A stretch of DNA of 40,971 nucleotides. It comes from Bacteroidales bacterium. Its GTDB lineage: Bacteria; Bacteroidota; Bacteroidia; Bacteroidales; Muribaculaceae. The stretch spans positions 1 to 40,971 of the forward strand of contig SFOK01000004.1 of the NCBI GenBank assembly GCA_004552395.1. Reading direction: 5' to 3'. Shown here piece after piece: positions 24,596-33,197 of the stretch. Each line of letters begins with the position of its first letter. Position 1 is the first letter of the stretch. A program made the translations under genes and the position numbers. The notes below the pieces were generated by a model that worked only from the letters and a program-made list of their open reading frames with translations, ran no database searches and had not been told where the DNA came from.

Positions 24596-25477
24596 TTATT
24601 TGTAGAGATCTCCTTTGCGGGCAAGCAGTGTGTTCTTCATCAGCGAACAAATCGTCATGGGACCTACGCCGCCGGGTACAGGTGTGATGAAGGAGCACTT
24701 GGGAGCCACATTCTCAAAGTCGACATCGCCGCTTAGACGGAAGCCGCTCTTGCGCGATGCGTCGGGTACGCGTGTGGTGCCCACATCGATCACCACAGCT
24801 CCGGGTTTTACCATGTCGGCTGTCAGGAACGCCGGTTTGCCGAGAGCCGCCACTATGATGTCGGCCTGCAGGCAGAGCTCCTTGATGTTGGGTGTGCGCG
24901 AGTGGCAGACAGTCACCGTGCAGTCGCCCGGCTGCGCCTTCTGCATAAGAAGTGTGGCTACGGGTTTGCCCACTATGTTGCTTCGGCCGAGCACCACGGC
25001 GTGTTTGCCGCGCGTCTCTATGCCGTAGCGGTCGAGCAGATCCATGATGCCGGAAGGTGTGGCCGACTTGAAGCAGGGGAGACCTATGCTCATGCGTCCC
25101 ACATTGACCGGATGGAAACCGTCCACATCCTTGCGCGGGTCGATGGCCTCGGTCACTTTCTGCTCGTCGATATGGCGGGGGAGGGGGAGCTGCACTATGA
25201 AGCCGTCAACCTCAGGGTCGGCGTTGAGACGCTCTATGGTCTGCATAAGCTCCTGCTCGGTCACGTCGGATTCGAAGCGGATCAGCGAACTGCGGAAGCC
25301 GCATACCTCGCAGGCTTTCACTTTATTGGCCACATAGGTCTCGGAGCCGCCGTCGTGGCCCACGAGTATCGCCGCAAGATGCGGCGCTCTCTCGCCGCGG
25401 GCGGTCATCTCTTTCACTTCCTGTGCTATCTCGGCCTTGATGGCGGCCGCTGTGGCTTTGCCGTCGATTAAAGTCAT
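24596..25477 (-). CDS. folD: bifunctional methylenetetrahydrofolate dehydrogenase / cyclohydrolase FolD
   Basis: 293 residues, full family length. It interconverts 5,10-methylene-, methenyl- and 10-formyl-tetrahydrofolate with NADP. Visible signatures are YVANKVKACEVCG (active-site Tyr and Lys), FIVQLPLPRHID, DVDGFHPVNVG, the dinucleotide loop GRSNIVGKPVATLL and PVPGGVGPMT near the C-terminus. No changes in key residues are seen. It is followed by capA and preceded by ffh at 109 bp, with no clear terminator between them. Confidence 0.97.
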   Translation of the reverse strand: MTLIDGKATAAAIKAEIAQEVKEMTARGERAPHLAAILVGHDGGSETYVANKVKACEVCGFRSSLIRFESDVTEQELMQTIERLNADPEVDGFIVQLPLPRHIDEQKVTEAIDPRKDVDGFHPVNVGRMSIGLPCFKSATPSGIMDLLDRYGIETRGKHAVVLGRSNIVGKPVATLLMQKAQPGDCTVTVCHSRTPNIKELCLQADIIVAALGKPAFLTADMVKPGAVVIDVGTTRVPDASRKSGFRLSGDVDFENVAPKCSFITPVPGGVGPMTICSLMKNTLLARKGDLYK

Positions 25478-25586
25478 GCTTGTATAAGGTGCTTTATCTG
25501 TTTTGAATTAAATCGGTATACTATTCAGAATCAACCGATCGAGTGGGTTTGCGAGGTAAAGGCATTGGATGGGTGTGCGCGGGAGA

Positions 25587-26939
25587 TCAGCGGCGGAAAC
25601 CGCTTTTCTGAGCCTGGCGCATCTGCTTCATCATCTTCATGGCGCCCATCTTGTCGGTGGTGGCCAAACGCATCATCTTGCGGGTCTCCTCAAACTGCTT
25701 GAGCAGACGGTTCACCTCCACGAGCGTGGTGCCCGAGCCTTTCGCGATGCGCTGCCGGCGGGAGCCGTTTATGATCTCCGGGTTATGGCGCTCCTTGGGA
25801 GTCATGGAGCTGATTATAGCCTCTATACCCTTGAAGGCCGAGTTGTCTATATCCACATTCTTGAGGGCTTTGCCCACGCCCGGTATCATCGATGCCAGGT
25901 CGCGGATATTACCCATCTTCTTGATCTGCTGGATCTGCTTGAAGAAGTCGTCGAAGTCGAACTTGTTGCGGCGGATCTTGGCCTCGAGTTCCTTGGCCTG
26001 TTTCTCATCGTAGACAGCCTGCGCGCGGGTGGCCAGCTCCACGATGTCGCCCATGCCCAGGATACGGCTCGCCATACCTTCGGGGTTGAACTCCTGTATG
26101 TCGTCGAGCTTCTCGCCGGAGCCTATGAACTTGATAGGCTTGTTGACAACGGTACGGATCGAGAGGGCCGCGCCGCCTCGCGTATCGCCGTCGAGCTTGG
26201 TGAGAATCACACCGTCGAAGTCGAGGCGGTCGTTGAAGGTCTTGGCTGTGTTCACGGCGTCCTGACCGGTCATCGAGTCCACCACGAAGAGTGTCTCCTG
26301 CGGTTTGATGGCGTTCTTGATAGCCTCGATCTCGTTCATCATGCGTTCGTCCACAGCCAGACGTCCGGCTGTATCCACAATCACGAGATCGTAGTGGTTC
26401 TGGCGGGCGTATTTGATGGCGTTCTGAGCAATCTCCACGGGATTCTGATTCCCCTCTTCGGAGTATACGGGCACCTCGATGCTCTCGCCCAGAGTCTTGA
26501 GCTGTTCGATGGCGGCCGGACGGTACACATCGCAGGCCACAAGCAGCGGGTTGCGTCCTTTGGTGCTGCGCAGACGCTTGGCCAGCTTGCCGGAGAACGT
26601 GGTCTTACCCGAACCCTGAAGACCCGACATGAGTATGATTGAAGGGTTCCCTTCAACCTTGATGGGCACAGCAGCGCCGCCCATCACCTCTGCGAGCTCG
26701 TCGTGCACGATCTTCACCATAAGCTCGCGCGGCTTGAGGGCGTTGATCACATTCTGACCCATCGCCTTCGCTTTTACTGTATCGGTGAACTGCTTGGCTA
26801 TCTTGTAGTTGACGTCGGCATCGAGCAAAGCGCGACGCACATCCTTCATGGTTTCGGCCACATTTATCTCCGTGATGCGGCCCTGTCCTTTGAGAATCTT
26901 GAAAGAGCGCTCAAGGCGCTCCGATAAGTTTTCAAACAT
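25587..26939 (-). CDS. ffh: signal recognition particle protein Ffh (SRP54)
   Basis: 450 residues. The N domain (1-90) is followed by the GTPase domain with GLQGSGKTTFSGKLAKRL (P-loop), DTAGRLAVDERMM, TKLDGDTRGGAALS and GSGEKLDDI, and a methionine-rich M domain (about 300-450) containing IRDLASMIPGVGKAL, the SRQRIAKGSGT-like RNA-binding block and a MMRLATTDKMGAMKMMKQMR tail. It binds 4.5S RNA and nascent signal sequences and delivers them to FtsY. The 4.5S RNA gene is not seen in this window. Confidence 0.97.
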   Translation of the reverse strand: MFENLSERLERSFKILKGQGRITEINVAETMKDVRRALLDADVNYKIAKQFTDTVKAKAMGQNVINALKPRELMVKIVHDELAEVMGGAAVPIKVEGNPSIILMSGLQGSGKTTFSGKLAKRLRSTKGRNPLLVACDVYRPAAIEQLKTLGESIEVPVYSEEGNQNPVEIAQNAIKYARQNHYDLVIVDTAGRLAVDERMMNEIEAIKNAIKPQETLFVVDSMTGQDAVNTAKTFNDRLDFDGVILTKLDGDTRGGAALSIRTVVNKPIKFIGSGEKLDDIQEFNPEGMASRILGMGDIVELATRAQAVYDEKQAKELEAKIRRNKFDFDDFFKQIQQIKKMGNIRDLASMIPGVGKALKNVDIDNSAFKGIEAIISSMTPKERHNPEIINGSRRQRIAKGSGTTLVEVNRLLKQFEETRKMMRLATTDKMGAMKMMKQMRQAQKSGFRR

Positions 26940-27014
26940 AATCTTGGCTCTGAATGAGAGTTGATTTCACACTGGCACACCCGCTCCGGTGCCCGTGACG
27001 GGCGTAGCGAGGTG

Positions 27015-27362
27015 TCAGATATTGTTGGTGGATGTCTCGGGGAAGATCACTTTGGGCTTGAACGAGGCGGCTTCATCGGGTGTCATCAGCCCGTAGGCTA
27101 TGATGATCACCACATCGCCGGGGAGCGCCTTGCGGGCGGCCGCACCGTTGAGGCAGACCATGCCCGAGCCGTATTCTCCCGCTATCACGTAGGTGTCGAA
27201 ACGCTCTCCGTTGTTGTTATCGACAATGAAGACGCGCTCACCTTCCACGATACCGGAGGCTTCCATCAGCTTGCGGTCTATGGTGATGCTTCCTATATAA
27301 TTGAGATTCGCCTCCGTCACCGTGACGCGGTGAATCTTTGATTTCATTACTTGGATTAACAT
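27015..27362 (-). CDS. panD: aspartate 1-decarboxylase PanD (proenzyme)
   Basis: 115 residues, the usual length. It makes beta-alanine for pantothenate and coenzyme A. The self-cleavage site is Gly-Ser in NYIGSITID (about residue 25), where the serine becomes the pyruvoyl group; KSKIHRVTVTEANL precedes it, and GEYGSGMVCLNGAAAR follows with the conserved active-site region. panC is the next gene upstream on the same strand, separated by about 240 bp of A/T-rich DNA. Confidence 0.97.
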   Translation of the reverse strand: MLIQVMKSKIHRVTVTEANLNYIGSITIDRKLMEASGIVEGERVFIVDNNNGERFDTYVIAGEYGSGMVCLNGAAARKALPGDVVIIIAYGLMTPDEAASFKPKVIFPETSTNNI

Positions 27363-27603
27363 AAGTAATTCTCAGAAATTAGTTAATATTAACTTTAAAC
27401 GTAAGTCAAATACCTGCTTATGAAATTTTGAAGCCTTTTGAGTGCTTTTTTCGCTTTCGTTCAGTCTTAGAACACGCTATGCTCCTTCACTCAATCAAAA
27501 AAATCAGCTCAAAATTCAATCAAAATTTCTATAAGCTAATTTCTTCGACTTACTTATTTCCTGAAAAAATTAGTTGTCGGATCAATCTCTTCAGCGGGCA
27601 GGA
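27363..27603. other. A/T-rich gap between panC and panD
   Basis: This stretch is strikingly A/T-rich compared with its neighbours. It holds a perfect 14-bp palindrome AGTTAATATTAACT (27381-27394) 19 bp upstream of the panD start and no convincing gene. The palindrome is a possible operator or part of the panD promoter region; I see no good TAnnTTTG box. Confidence 0.4.
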
Positions 27604-28470
27604 TCAGGCTCCGGCTTTGCGGTAATTGATATTGTCGATCAGTCGCACGCCGCCGCAATAGACGGTGATGCAGCCCTGCACTCCGTGAGGCGAGTTCCAG
27701 TCGTCGACAGGCTGCATGGTCAGGGCGTCCACTATGGCGTAATATTCCGTCTCGCAGCCGGGAAGGGCGTTGATGCGGCTTTCCACAAACTCGCGCGTCT
27801 CTGCCACGGTATGCTCCTGAGAATAAGGCACACTCGCCTTGAGAGCCTCGTAGATGCCGGGAGCCGTCTTGCGGGCCTCGGCCGAGAGGCGGACATTGCG
27901 GCTCGAGAGAGCCAGGCCGTCGGCTTCGCGCAGAATAGGGCAGGCCACCACCTCCACAGGTATCTTCTCTGTGAGCACCATGCGGCGGATCACTGCTATC
28001 TGCTGGAAATCCTTCTCGCCGAAGTAAGCGCGGTCAGGTGCGGCCCACCGCATAAGGCGGCTCACGATCTGAGCCACGCCCTGGAAATGTCCCGGGCGCA
28101 TGGCGCCCTCCATAACCTCGGCCACAGCGCCCAGGTCGAAGACGTGGACCGGCGAGGCGGAGTCCTGCGACGGATAGACCTCCTCTACGGCCGGTATGAA
28201 AGCGGCGTCGACACCGGCCTGCTCCAGCAGACGGCAGTCGGCCTCCTCGGTGCGCGGATATGTGGCGAGATCCTCCTTATTGTTAAACTGTGTGGGATTG
28301 ACGAAAACGCTGGCCACGACGGTGTCGTTGTTCCGGCGTGCTTCTTTCATCAGCGAAATGTGGCCGGCATGGAGCGCGCCCATGGTGGGCACGAGTCCTA
28401 CCGACTTCCCGTCTTCGCGGGCCCGGCGTGTGAATTCCTGCAAGTCGCTGACTGTGCGTAGAATTTTCAT
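27604..28470 (-). CDS. panC: pantothenate synthetase PanC
   Basis: 288 residues from the ATG at 28470 (MKILRTVSDLQEF). A longer frame to 28512 would begin upstream of the predicted transcription start near 28503, so it is rejected. PanC joins pantoate and beta-alanine using ATP. Signatures: LVPTMGALHAGHISLMKEAR (HxGH nucleotide site), VFVNPTQFNNKEDLATYPRT, FGEKDFQQIAVIRRM and LALSSRNVRLS (KMSKS-like). All expected residues are present. The beta-alanine supplier panD lies downstream. Confidence 0.97.
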   Translation of the reverse strand: MKILRTVSDLQEFTRRAREDGKSVGLVPTMGALHAGHISLMKEARRNNDTVVASVFVNPTQFNNKEDLATYPRTEEADCRLLEQAGVDAAFIPAVEEVYPSQDSASPVHVFDLGAVAEVMEGAMRPGHFQGVAQIVSRLMRWAAPDRAYFGEKDFQQIAVIRRMVLTEKIPVEVVACPILREADGLALSSRNVRLSAEARKTAPGIYEALKASVPYSQEHTVAETREFVESRINALPGCETEYYAIVDALTMQPVDDWNSPHGVQGCITVYCGGVRLIDNINYRKAGA

Positions 28471-28509
28471 TTCTTTTTGAATCAGAAAGGAATTTGTTGT
28501 TTCAGAGGG

Positions 28510-28541
28510 CAAAGTTACAAACTTTTATTGACCGAGGCAAA
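28510..28541 (-). promoter_or_regulatory. Bacteroides-type promoter for panC
   Basis: On the minus strand TTTG (complement of 28538-28541) and TAACTTTG (complement of 28510-28517) are exactly 20 bp apart. Initiation near 28503 leaves a 33-nt leader to the ATG at 28470, which settles the panC start. Confidence 0.7.
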
Positions 28542-28594
28542 ATTATCTTTTGGAGGTCGCTAAATTTTACGGCCGTCCTCTCGTCGGTCGGTCA

Positions 28595-30073
28595 TCACTT
28601 GCCGGTTTGCGGGTCGGGTTGATCCTCTTTCCAGGCGTCGGCATGATCCTCTTTCCAGGCGTCGGAGGGATCGAAGCTCGAGCCGTCGAAGCAGTGGGTG
28701 CAGAGGCGGCATTTGGGCAGCCCGATACTCTCCACAAGATGCTCTATCTTGCTGAATTTGAGTGTGGTCAGGTCCAGACGCCGGGCTATCTCTTTCACCA
28801 TAGCCTCGTATTCCGGGGTGCCGGTGGAGGCATACCGGTCGAGTTTGGCGTCGTGGCGTCCCTCCAGATCCTGTATCACGCGGCGCGTGATGAGCTCGAG
28901 GTCGCTCTTCGACGACGTGAAGCCGATGAACGGACATCCGTAGACCAGCGGCGGACAAGAGATGCGGGCATGCACCTCCTTGCAGCCGCAGTCGAAGAAG
29001 GTCTTCACATTGTCGCGCAGCTGGGTGCCGCGCACTATCGAGTCGTCGCAGAAGACCACGCGCCGTCCGTTGAGTATGGCCTTGTTGGGGATCAGTTTCA
29101 TCTTGGCCACAAACTCACGCCTCGACTGGTTGCTGGGGGTGAAGCTGCGCGGCCATGTGGGAGTGTATTTGAGCACGGCGCGGCGGTAAGGTATCCCGCG
29201 TCCTTCTGAATAGCCAAGAGCATGGCCCACCCCCGAATCCGGCACGCCGCAAACACTGTCGGCCTCGGTGGTGTCCTCGCGTCCCATGCTGCGGCCGCCC
29301 GCCTCGCGCATAGCTTCTACGTTGACGCCCAGATAGTCGCTTGCCGGGAAGCCGTAGTAGACCCAGAGAAACGAGCATATCTGTTCGCGCCGCGCCGGAG
29401 CCTGAAGCACCTCGATGCCGTCGGCGCGAAGCTTCACAATCTCGCCCGGACCCAGGTCGCGCACTATCTCGTAGTCGAGATTCGGGAAGGAGGATGTCTC
29501 GGTGGAGGCGGCGTATCCGTCGGCCTTGCGTCCGATCACTATCGGCGTGCGGCCCAGATAGTCGCGGGCGCAGATTATGCCGTCTTCCGTGAGGATGAGC
29601 ATGGAGCAGGAGCCCTTTATGTTCCTGTAGACCTTGTTGATGCCGTCGGTGAAATCGGAACCCATGTTGATGAGCAGCGCCACGAGTTCTGTCTGGTTGA
29701 TATTGTTGGCCGAGAGCTCGCTGAAATGCATACCCTTGTCGAGCAGCTTACGGGCTATTTCAGGTATATTGTTGATCTTGGCTACAGTGACCACGGCATA
29801 GCGGCCAAGGTGCGAATTGACGATGATCGGCTGCGGGTCGGTGTCGCTGATCACACCTAAACCCTGATTGCCGGCGAAATGTTCGAGTTCGTCTTCAAAT
29901 TTGGAGCGGAAATAGCTGCGCTCGAGGCTGTGGATAGATCTGTTGAAGCCCTTTACTGGATCGAAGGTAAGCATGCCGGCACGCTTGGTGCCCATGTGAG
30001 AGTTATAGTCCGTGCCGTAGAAGAGGTCGTTGATACACGGTTTTTTCAAGATAGTTCCGAAGAAGCCTCCCAT
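28595..30073 (-). CDS. purF: PurF-like amidophosphoribosyltransferase lacking the N-terminal catalytic cysteine
   Basis: 492 residues related to glutamine PRPP amidotransferase, the first enzyme of purine synthesis. The phosphoribosyl half is sound: GVPDSGVGHALGYSEGRGIPY (276-296) and the PRPP loop VVFCDDSIVRGT (339-350). Cys233, Cys373, Cys455 and Cys458 sit where B. subtilis PurF binds its iron-sulfur cluster. The glutaminase half is altered: the protein starts MGGFFG rather than with CGxxG, so the nucleophile Cys is absent, and the HRGQE block reads HMGTKRAG. It probably cannot use glutamine by the normal route. The tail carries an in-frame 8-residue repeat (DAWKEDHA/DAWKEDQP). A canonical purF may exist elsewhere. 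Confidence 0.88.
   Translation of the reverse strand: MGGFFGTILKKPCINDLFYGTDYNSHMGTKRAGMLTFDPVKGFNRSIHSLERSYFRSKFEDELEHFAGNQGLGVISDTDPQPIIVNSHLGRYAVVTVAKINNIPEIARKLLDKGMHFSELSANNINQTELVALLINMGSDFTDGINKVYRNIKGSCSMLILTEDGIICARDYLGRTPIVIGRKADGYAASTETSSFPNLDYEIVRDLGPGEIVKLRADGIEVLQAPARREQICSFLWVYYGFPASDYLGVNVEAMREAGGRSMGREDTTEADSVCGVPDSGVGHALGYSEGRGIPYRRAVLKYTPTWPRSFTPSNQSRREFVAKMKLIPNKAILNGRRVVFCDDSIVRGTQLRDNVKTFFDCGCKEVHARISCPPLVYGCPFIGFTSSKSDLELITRRVIQDLEGRHDAKLDRYASTGTPEYEAMVKEIARRLDLTTLKFSKIEHLVESIGLPKCRLCTHCFDGSSFDPSDAWKEDHADAWKEDQPDPQTGK
28620..28665. repeat. 24-bp in-frame duplication in the purF-like tail
   Basis: A 22-bp identical block (TGATCCTCTTTCCAGGCGTC plus GG) appears at 28620-28641 and 28644-28665, period 24, giving an extra eight residues at the C-terminus. 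The exact match points to a recent event. Confidence 0.85.
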
Positions 30074-30108
30074 AAAATCAGATAGTGCTATTGGTTTGAT
30101 TGAGACTG

Positions 30109-30116
30109 CAAAGTTA
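30109..30116 (-). promoter_or_regulatory. -7 box upstream of the purF-like gene
   Basis: The minus strand reads TAACTTTG, predicting a short leader of about 30 nt before the ATG at 30073. No TTG/TTTG is present at the right distance. Confidence 0.45.
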
Positions 30117-30190
30117 CAAAAATCCTGCGGAAATCCCCTCGCCCCCCTCTTTTTTTACCGTCCGCTCGCTCTCGCTCCGCCTCGCCGCTC

Positions 30191-30243
30191 CGCTCGCCCG
30201 CCGCTCCGCCCCAGGACGCCGTTCCCGCTCGCCCGCCGCTCCG
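30191..30243. repeat. direct repeat of an 18-bp C-rich word
   Basis: CGCTCGCCCGCCGCTCCG occurs at 30191-30208 and 30226-30243, inside a very C-rich tract (about 30140-30260). The 30074-30472 gap holds this, the purF promoter, AGCTA repeats (30263-30296), the terminator at 30304-30338 and, from 30339, nothing I can recognise. Confidence 0.6.
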
Positions 30244-30303
30244 GCCAGCCCCGCCTCCGATAAGCTACTGAAGCTACCATAGCTATCATAGCTATAATAA
30301 ACA

Positions 30304-30338
30304 GCGGAGCCGGCAGCTTTTGATGCTGTAGGCTCCGC
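30304..30338 (-). terminator. terminator of the DPP III operon
   Basis: GCGGAGCC (30304-30311) pairs perfectly with GGCTCCGC (30331-30338), with an inner CAGC/GCTG extension. On the minus strand the stem is followed by TGTTTATTATAG, a fair T-rich tail. It lies 135 bp beyond the small AlkD-like gene. Confidence 0.7.
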
Positions 30339-30472
30339 GATAGGGGAATATCTTCTGCCGGAATTTGAGAGTTGGGGATCCGGCTTCGGAAATTTTTTGT
30401 CGATGATATTTCAGGATGGTGGCGAGCTTTGGGTCGAACCTTCGGGTCAGGCCTTTGTGTCAGGCCCTCGGG

Positions 30473-30808
30473 TCAATCCTTAGGGGCGAGGCGCCAGTGG
30501 AGTATGTCGGCCTCCTCGCGTGTCTGCGCATCGGAGAGCAGATCGGCCAGCTTCTGCTCGTCGGTCTCCTCGCGTCGGCGCAGGTAGACGGAGAGCAGGC
30601 GCGACTCGCGCACTTTCCGGTCGGCCCAGAGCAGGTCGGCGAGTTGCTCGTCGGGCGCGTAGTCGGTGGCTATCGAGGCTATCTGCGGCAGGTTGAGGCC
30701 GAAGATCACGTCGTAGCAGTCGATGCCGGCGCGGCGGTAGACATCGCCTATGATGCCGTTGCGCAGTTCAAGGAACCGCCGTTTTATTTCCTGAATACGG
30801 GCGTCCAT
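30473..30808 (-). CDS. small helical protein resembling part of an AlkD-type DNA alkylation repair fold
   Basis: 111 residues from the ATG at 30808, which overlaps the DPP III stop (TGATG). The helix-rich sequence contains LADLLWADRKVRESRLLSVYL, reminiscent of the HEAT-like repeat 'LxxxLWxSxxxExRxLA' of DNA alkylation repair (AlkD) proteins. At 111 residues it is about half of the family length, so it is a shortened relative or merely a HEAT-like protein. The N-terminal part (RIQEIKRRFLELRNG) is an amphipathic helix. Translation is probably coupled to the DPP III gene. Function is not established. Confidence 0.72.
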   Translation of the reverse strand: MDARIQEIKRRFLELRNGIIGDVYRRAGIDCYDVIFGLNLPQIASIATDYAPDEQLADLLWADRKVRESRLLSVYLRRREETDEQKLADLLSDAQTREEADILHWRLAPKD

Positions 30809-32847
30809 CACTTGGCGAGAGTGGAGTAGTCGCGGCTCAGACGGAGCATCTGGTCCACATAGTTCTCATCGTAGGAGATAGCCACGTCGGTCACGTTGCC
30901 GTCCTTGTCGTAGACGAGTGTGTAGACGGGGTTCACGAAGCCGCGGTAAGGAGGTATGTTGAGCTTCGAGAAACGTTTCAGCACCTCGGAGTGGAGCTTC
31001 TGATCAACCTTGACGCCATAGTCGTTGACGAGCTTATTGCCGGCTGCATAGTCGCCTTCGCTCTTGATGCGCTGCACCTCGGCGAGAAGCCGGCCGATGA
31101 GGTCGCGCATCTTGCGGTAGTCGTTGATCTTCACGTAGGTCTTGCCGCCTTTCTTCACGAGCTCCACCACTTTGTCCTCCTTGCCGTGCTGCAGGATCCA
31201 GTTGGCGATGAGCTGGCGGTTGCGCATGTGGGCCTCCTCAATGTCCTTGCCCGGCTCGATGCGGTTGAGCTGGGTGAGCAGGCCGTTGAGCATATATTTG
31301 TAGTACTCAGCCTTGTAGGCGTCGGGGTTGTCGAGGATGCCGAGCTCAAGCAGCTTGGGGTCGGCCAGATAGTAGAGGGCGAAAAGGTCGGCGCGGGCCT
31401 CCTCGAGAGTGGATCCGTGCTCCTTGAGCGCGTCGGGGTCGACACCGGGGAGCAGACGGCCTGAAGCGTGGCCGAGGCACTCGTGGAGGTCGGTGTGGAG
31501 CATATCGGTGATGTAGAGGTAATCGTCGAGCAGCTTGGTTGTGGGTTTGTCGATCACGAACTCCTCATTGAAGCCGTTGCCGACGGAAGCCAGAGCGTAA
31601 GCCTCGGTGATATTCTCCAGAGTGACCGACTTGGAGCCGTGGGCGGCGCGTATCCAGTTGGCGTTGGGGAGGTTGATGCCGATAGCTGTGGAGGGGAAGG
31701 CATCGCCGCCGAGCATGGCAGCGGTGATCACCTTGGCCGAGACGCCTTTCACGTTAGGTTTGCGGAAACGCGGGTCGACGGGGGAATGATCCTCGAACCA
31801 CTGCGCGTTGCCCGAGATAGTCTCGGTGCGGGCCGACGATTTTTTGTTCTTGAAGTTGACGTAGCTCTCCCAGCTTGCGGTCATGCCGAGCGGGTCGCCG
31901 TAGCTCTCTATGAAACCGTTGACGAAATCCACGTCGCTCTTGGTATCTTCAGCCCAGAGGATCGAATATTCGTCGAATTTTTTGAGGTCGCCGGTGATGT
32001 AATAGTCGATCAGCGAGTTGATGTAAGCCTTCTGGGCGTCGTTGTCGCAGTAATCCTTGGCCTTCTCCAGATAGTAGATTATCTGAGCGATAGGCTCGCC
32101 GTAGAGGCCCGTGAGGTGATAGACATCCTCCTTGATATTGCCGTCCTTGTCGCGCACGATCTTGGCGTTAAGGCCGTAGGATACCGGTGTGGGATCGTTG
32201 GGGTCCTTGATCTTGGAGTAGTAATCCTCCACCTCTTTCTGGGTGATGCCGGGAGCGTAGAGATTGTTGGCCGAAGAGGCTATCACATCCTTGGAGCCGT
32301 CCTGACTGACGCGCTTGGCGAGCAGCGTCGGGTCGAAGATCACCGGGAAGAGCTCGTCGGTCAAAGCTTTCACCGAAGGATAGTCCGATAGGTTGAGAGC
32401 GCCCTGCGGGAGAGCTGCTACCTGCTCGGCGAGGAACTCCTGCGAGAAGCCCGGCGTGAACTTGTCGGTGGAATAATGGTGATGGATACCGTTGCCGAAC
32501 CATACCTGCTTCATATACTGCTCGAAGGCTTTCCAGTCCTTGGAGCTCTTGTCGCCCTTATAGTTGGTGTAGACAGCCTCCAGGAGGTTGCGCACAGGGA
32601 GGTTGAAACGGCAGTTCTGGTCCCAGATGATGTCGCGACCGATCTGAGCAGCCTCGCCCAGATAGTAGATCATCAGCTTCTGGTTGAGAGAGAGCGTCTC
32701 GAAGTCAGGCACCTTGTAGCGGAGCACCTCGATGTCGGCGAAACGGTCCACCACATAATTGAAATTGTCGTCAGCCTTAGCCTTCTGCGGCATGAGCGAC
32801 AGAGAGAGCAGTGAGCCGGCAGCAACGGCCGGGAGTAGTTTTTTCAT
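30808..32847 (-). CDS. dipeptidyl-peptidase III (family M49)
   Basis: 679 residues with a short signal-like N-terminus (MKKLLPAVAAGSLLSLSLMP, cleavage near AKA), so it is likely exported. M49 enzymes remove dipeptides from the N-termini of short peptides using zinc. The zinc motif HECLGH (455-460) and the second motif EEARAD (482-487) are present. HECLGH is the HExxGH spacing known from Bacteroides DPP III rather than the HELLGH of eukaryotes. Length matches the bacterial family. A predicted -7 box at 33066-33073 would give a leader of about 210 nt that carries direct repeats. Confidence 0.94.
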   Translation of the reverse strand: MKKLLPAVAAGSLLSLSLMPQKAKADDNFNYVVDRFADIEVLRYKVPDFETLSLNQKLMIYYLGEAAQIGRDIIWDQNCRFNLPVRNLLEAVYTNYKGDKSSKDWKAFEQYMKQVWFGNGIHHHYSTDKFTPGFSQEFLAEQVAALPQGALNLSDYPSVKALTDELFPVIFDPTLLAKRVSQDGSKDVIASSANNLYAPGITQKEVEDYYSKIKDPNDPTPVSYGLNAKIVRDKDGNIKEDVYHLTGLYGEPIAQIIYYLEKAKDYCDNDAQKAYINSLIDYYITGDLKKFDEYSILWAEDTKSDVDFVNGFIESYGDPLGMTASWESYVNFKNKKSSARTETISGNAQWFEDHSPVDPRFRKPNVKGVSAKVITAAMLGGDAFPSTAIGINLPNANWIRAAHGSKSVTLENITEAYALASVGNGFNEEFVIDKPTTKLLDDYLYITDMLHTDLHECLGHASGRLLPGVDPDALKEHGSTLEEARADLFALYYLADPKLLELGILDNPDAYKAEYYKYMLNGLLTQLNRIEPGKDIEEAHMRNRQLIANWILQHGKEDKVVELVKKGGKTYVKINDYRKMRDLIGRLLAEVQRIKSEGDYAAGNKLVNDYGVKVDQKLHSEVLKRFSKLNIPPYRGFVNPVYTLVYDKDGNVTDVAISYDENYVDQMLRLSRDYSTLAK

Positions 32848-32911
32848 AATCTGAAGATATTGTGTTTTATTTTGGTAATTAAAGCGGAAATAAATCGCGA
32901 AGGAATTTTCT

Positions 32912-33001
32912 GATTCGGGAGCCTCAATCGGGAAATTAATCGGTGAAAAATCCCGATTCGGGAATCTCAGCGAGCAATTTCGATTCGGGAATCTCAGCGA
33001 G
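32912..33001. repeat. direct repeats in the DPP III leader
   Basis: CGATTCGGGAATCTCAGCGAG is perfectly repeated at 32954-32974 and 32981-33001 (period 27), with a weaker copy GATTCGGGAGCCTCAATCGGG at 32912-32932. The 350-bp gap from 32848 to 33197 otherwise contains only the -7 box at 33066 and no gene. Confidence 0.75.
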
Positions 33002-33065
33002 TTAAATCGGGGATATGGAATCCCGGGGAAGCTGAATCCCGGGACCGGTATATTTCCCGAGAGCC

Positions 33066-33073
33066 CAAAGTTA
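33066..33073 (-). promoter_or_regulatory. possible -7 box for DPP III
   Basis: The minus strand reads TAACTTTG (TAnnTTTG). No clear -33 element accompanies it. It would place the direct repeats in the 5' untranslated region. Confidence 0.4.
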
Positions 33074-33197
33074 GCAAAAAAAATTCACACAGCCGCTCTC
33101 CCGTCTCAATTTCCGCCACCGATATCGCGGAGCTGCCGCGAGCTGCCTGAGGAGCTGTCCGCGGTCGGGCTGTTTGTCTGCCCGTCTGCTTTTAAAC

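Noticed and set aside
27428..27625. 65-codon + strand frame in the panC-panD gap
   Set aside because: Runs into the panC gene on the opposite strand, A/T-driven, with no start context or features.
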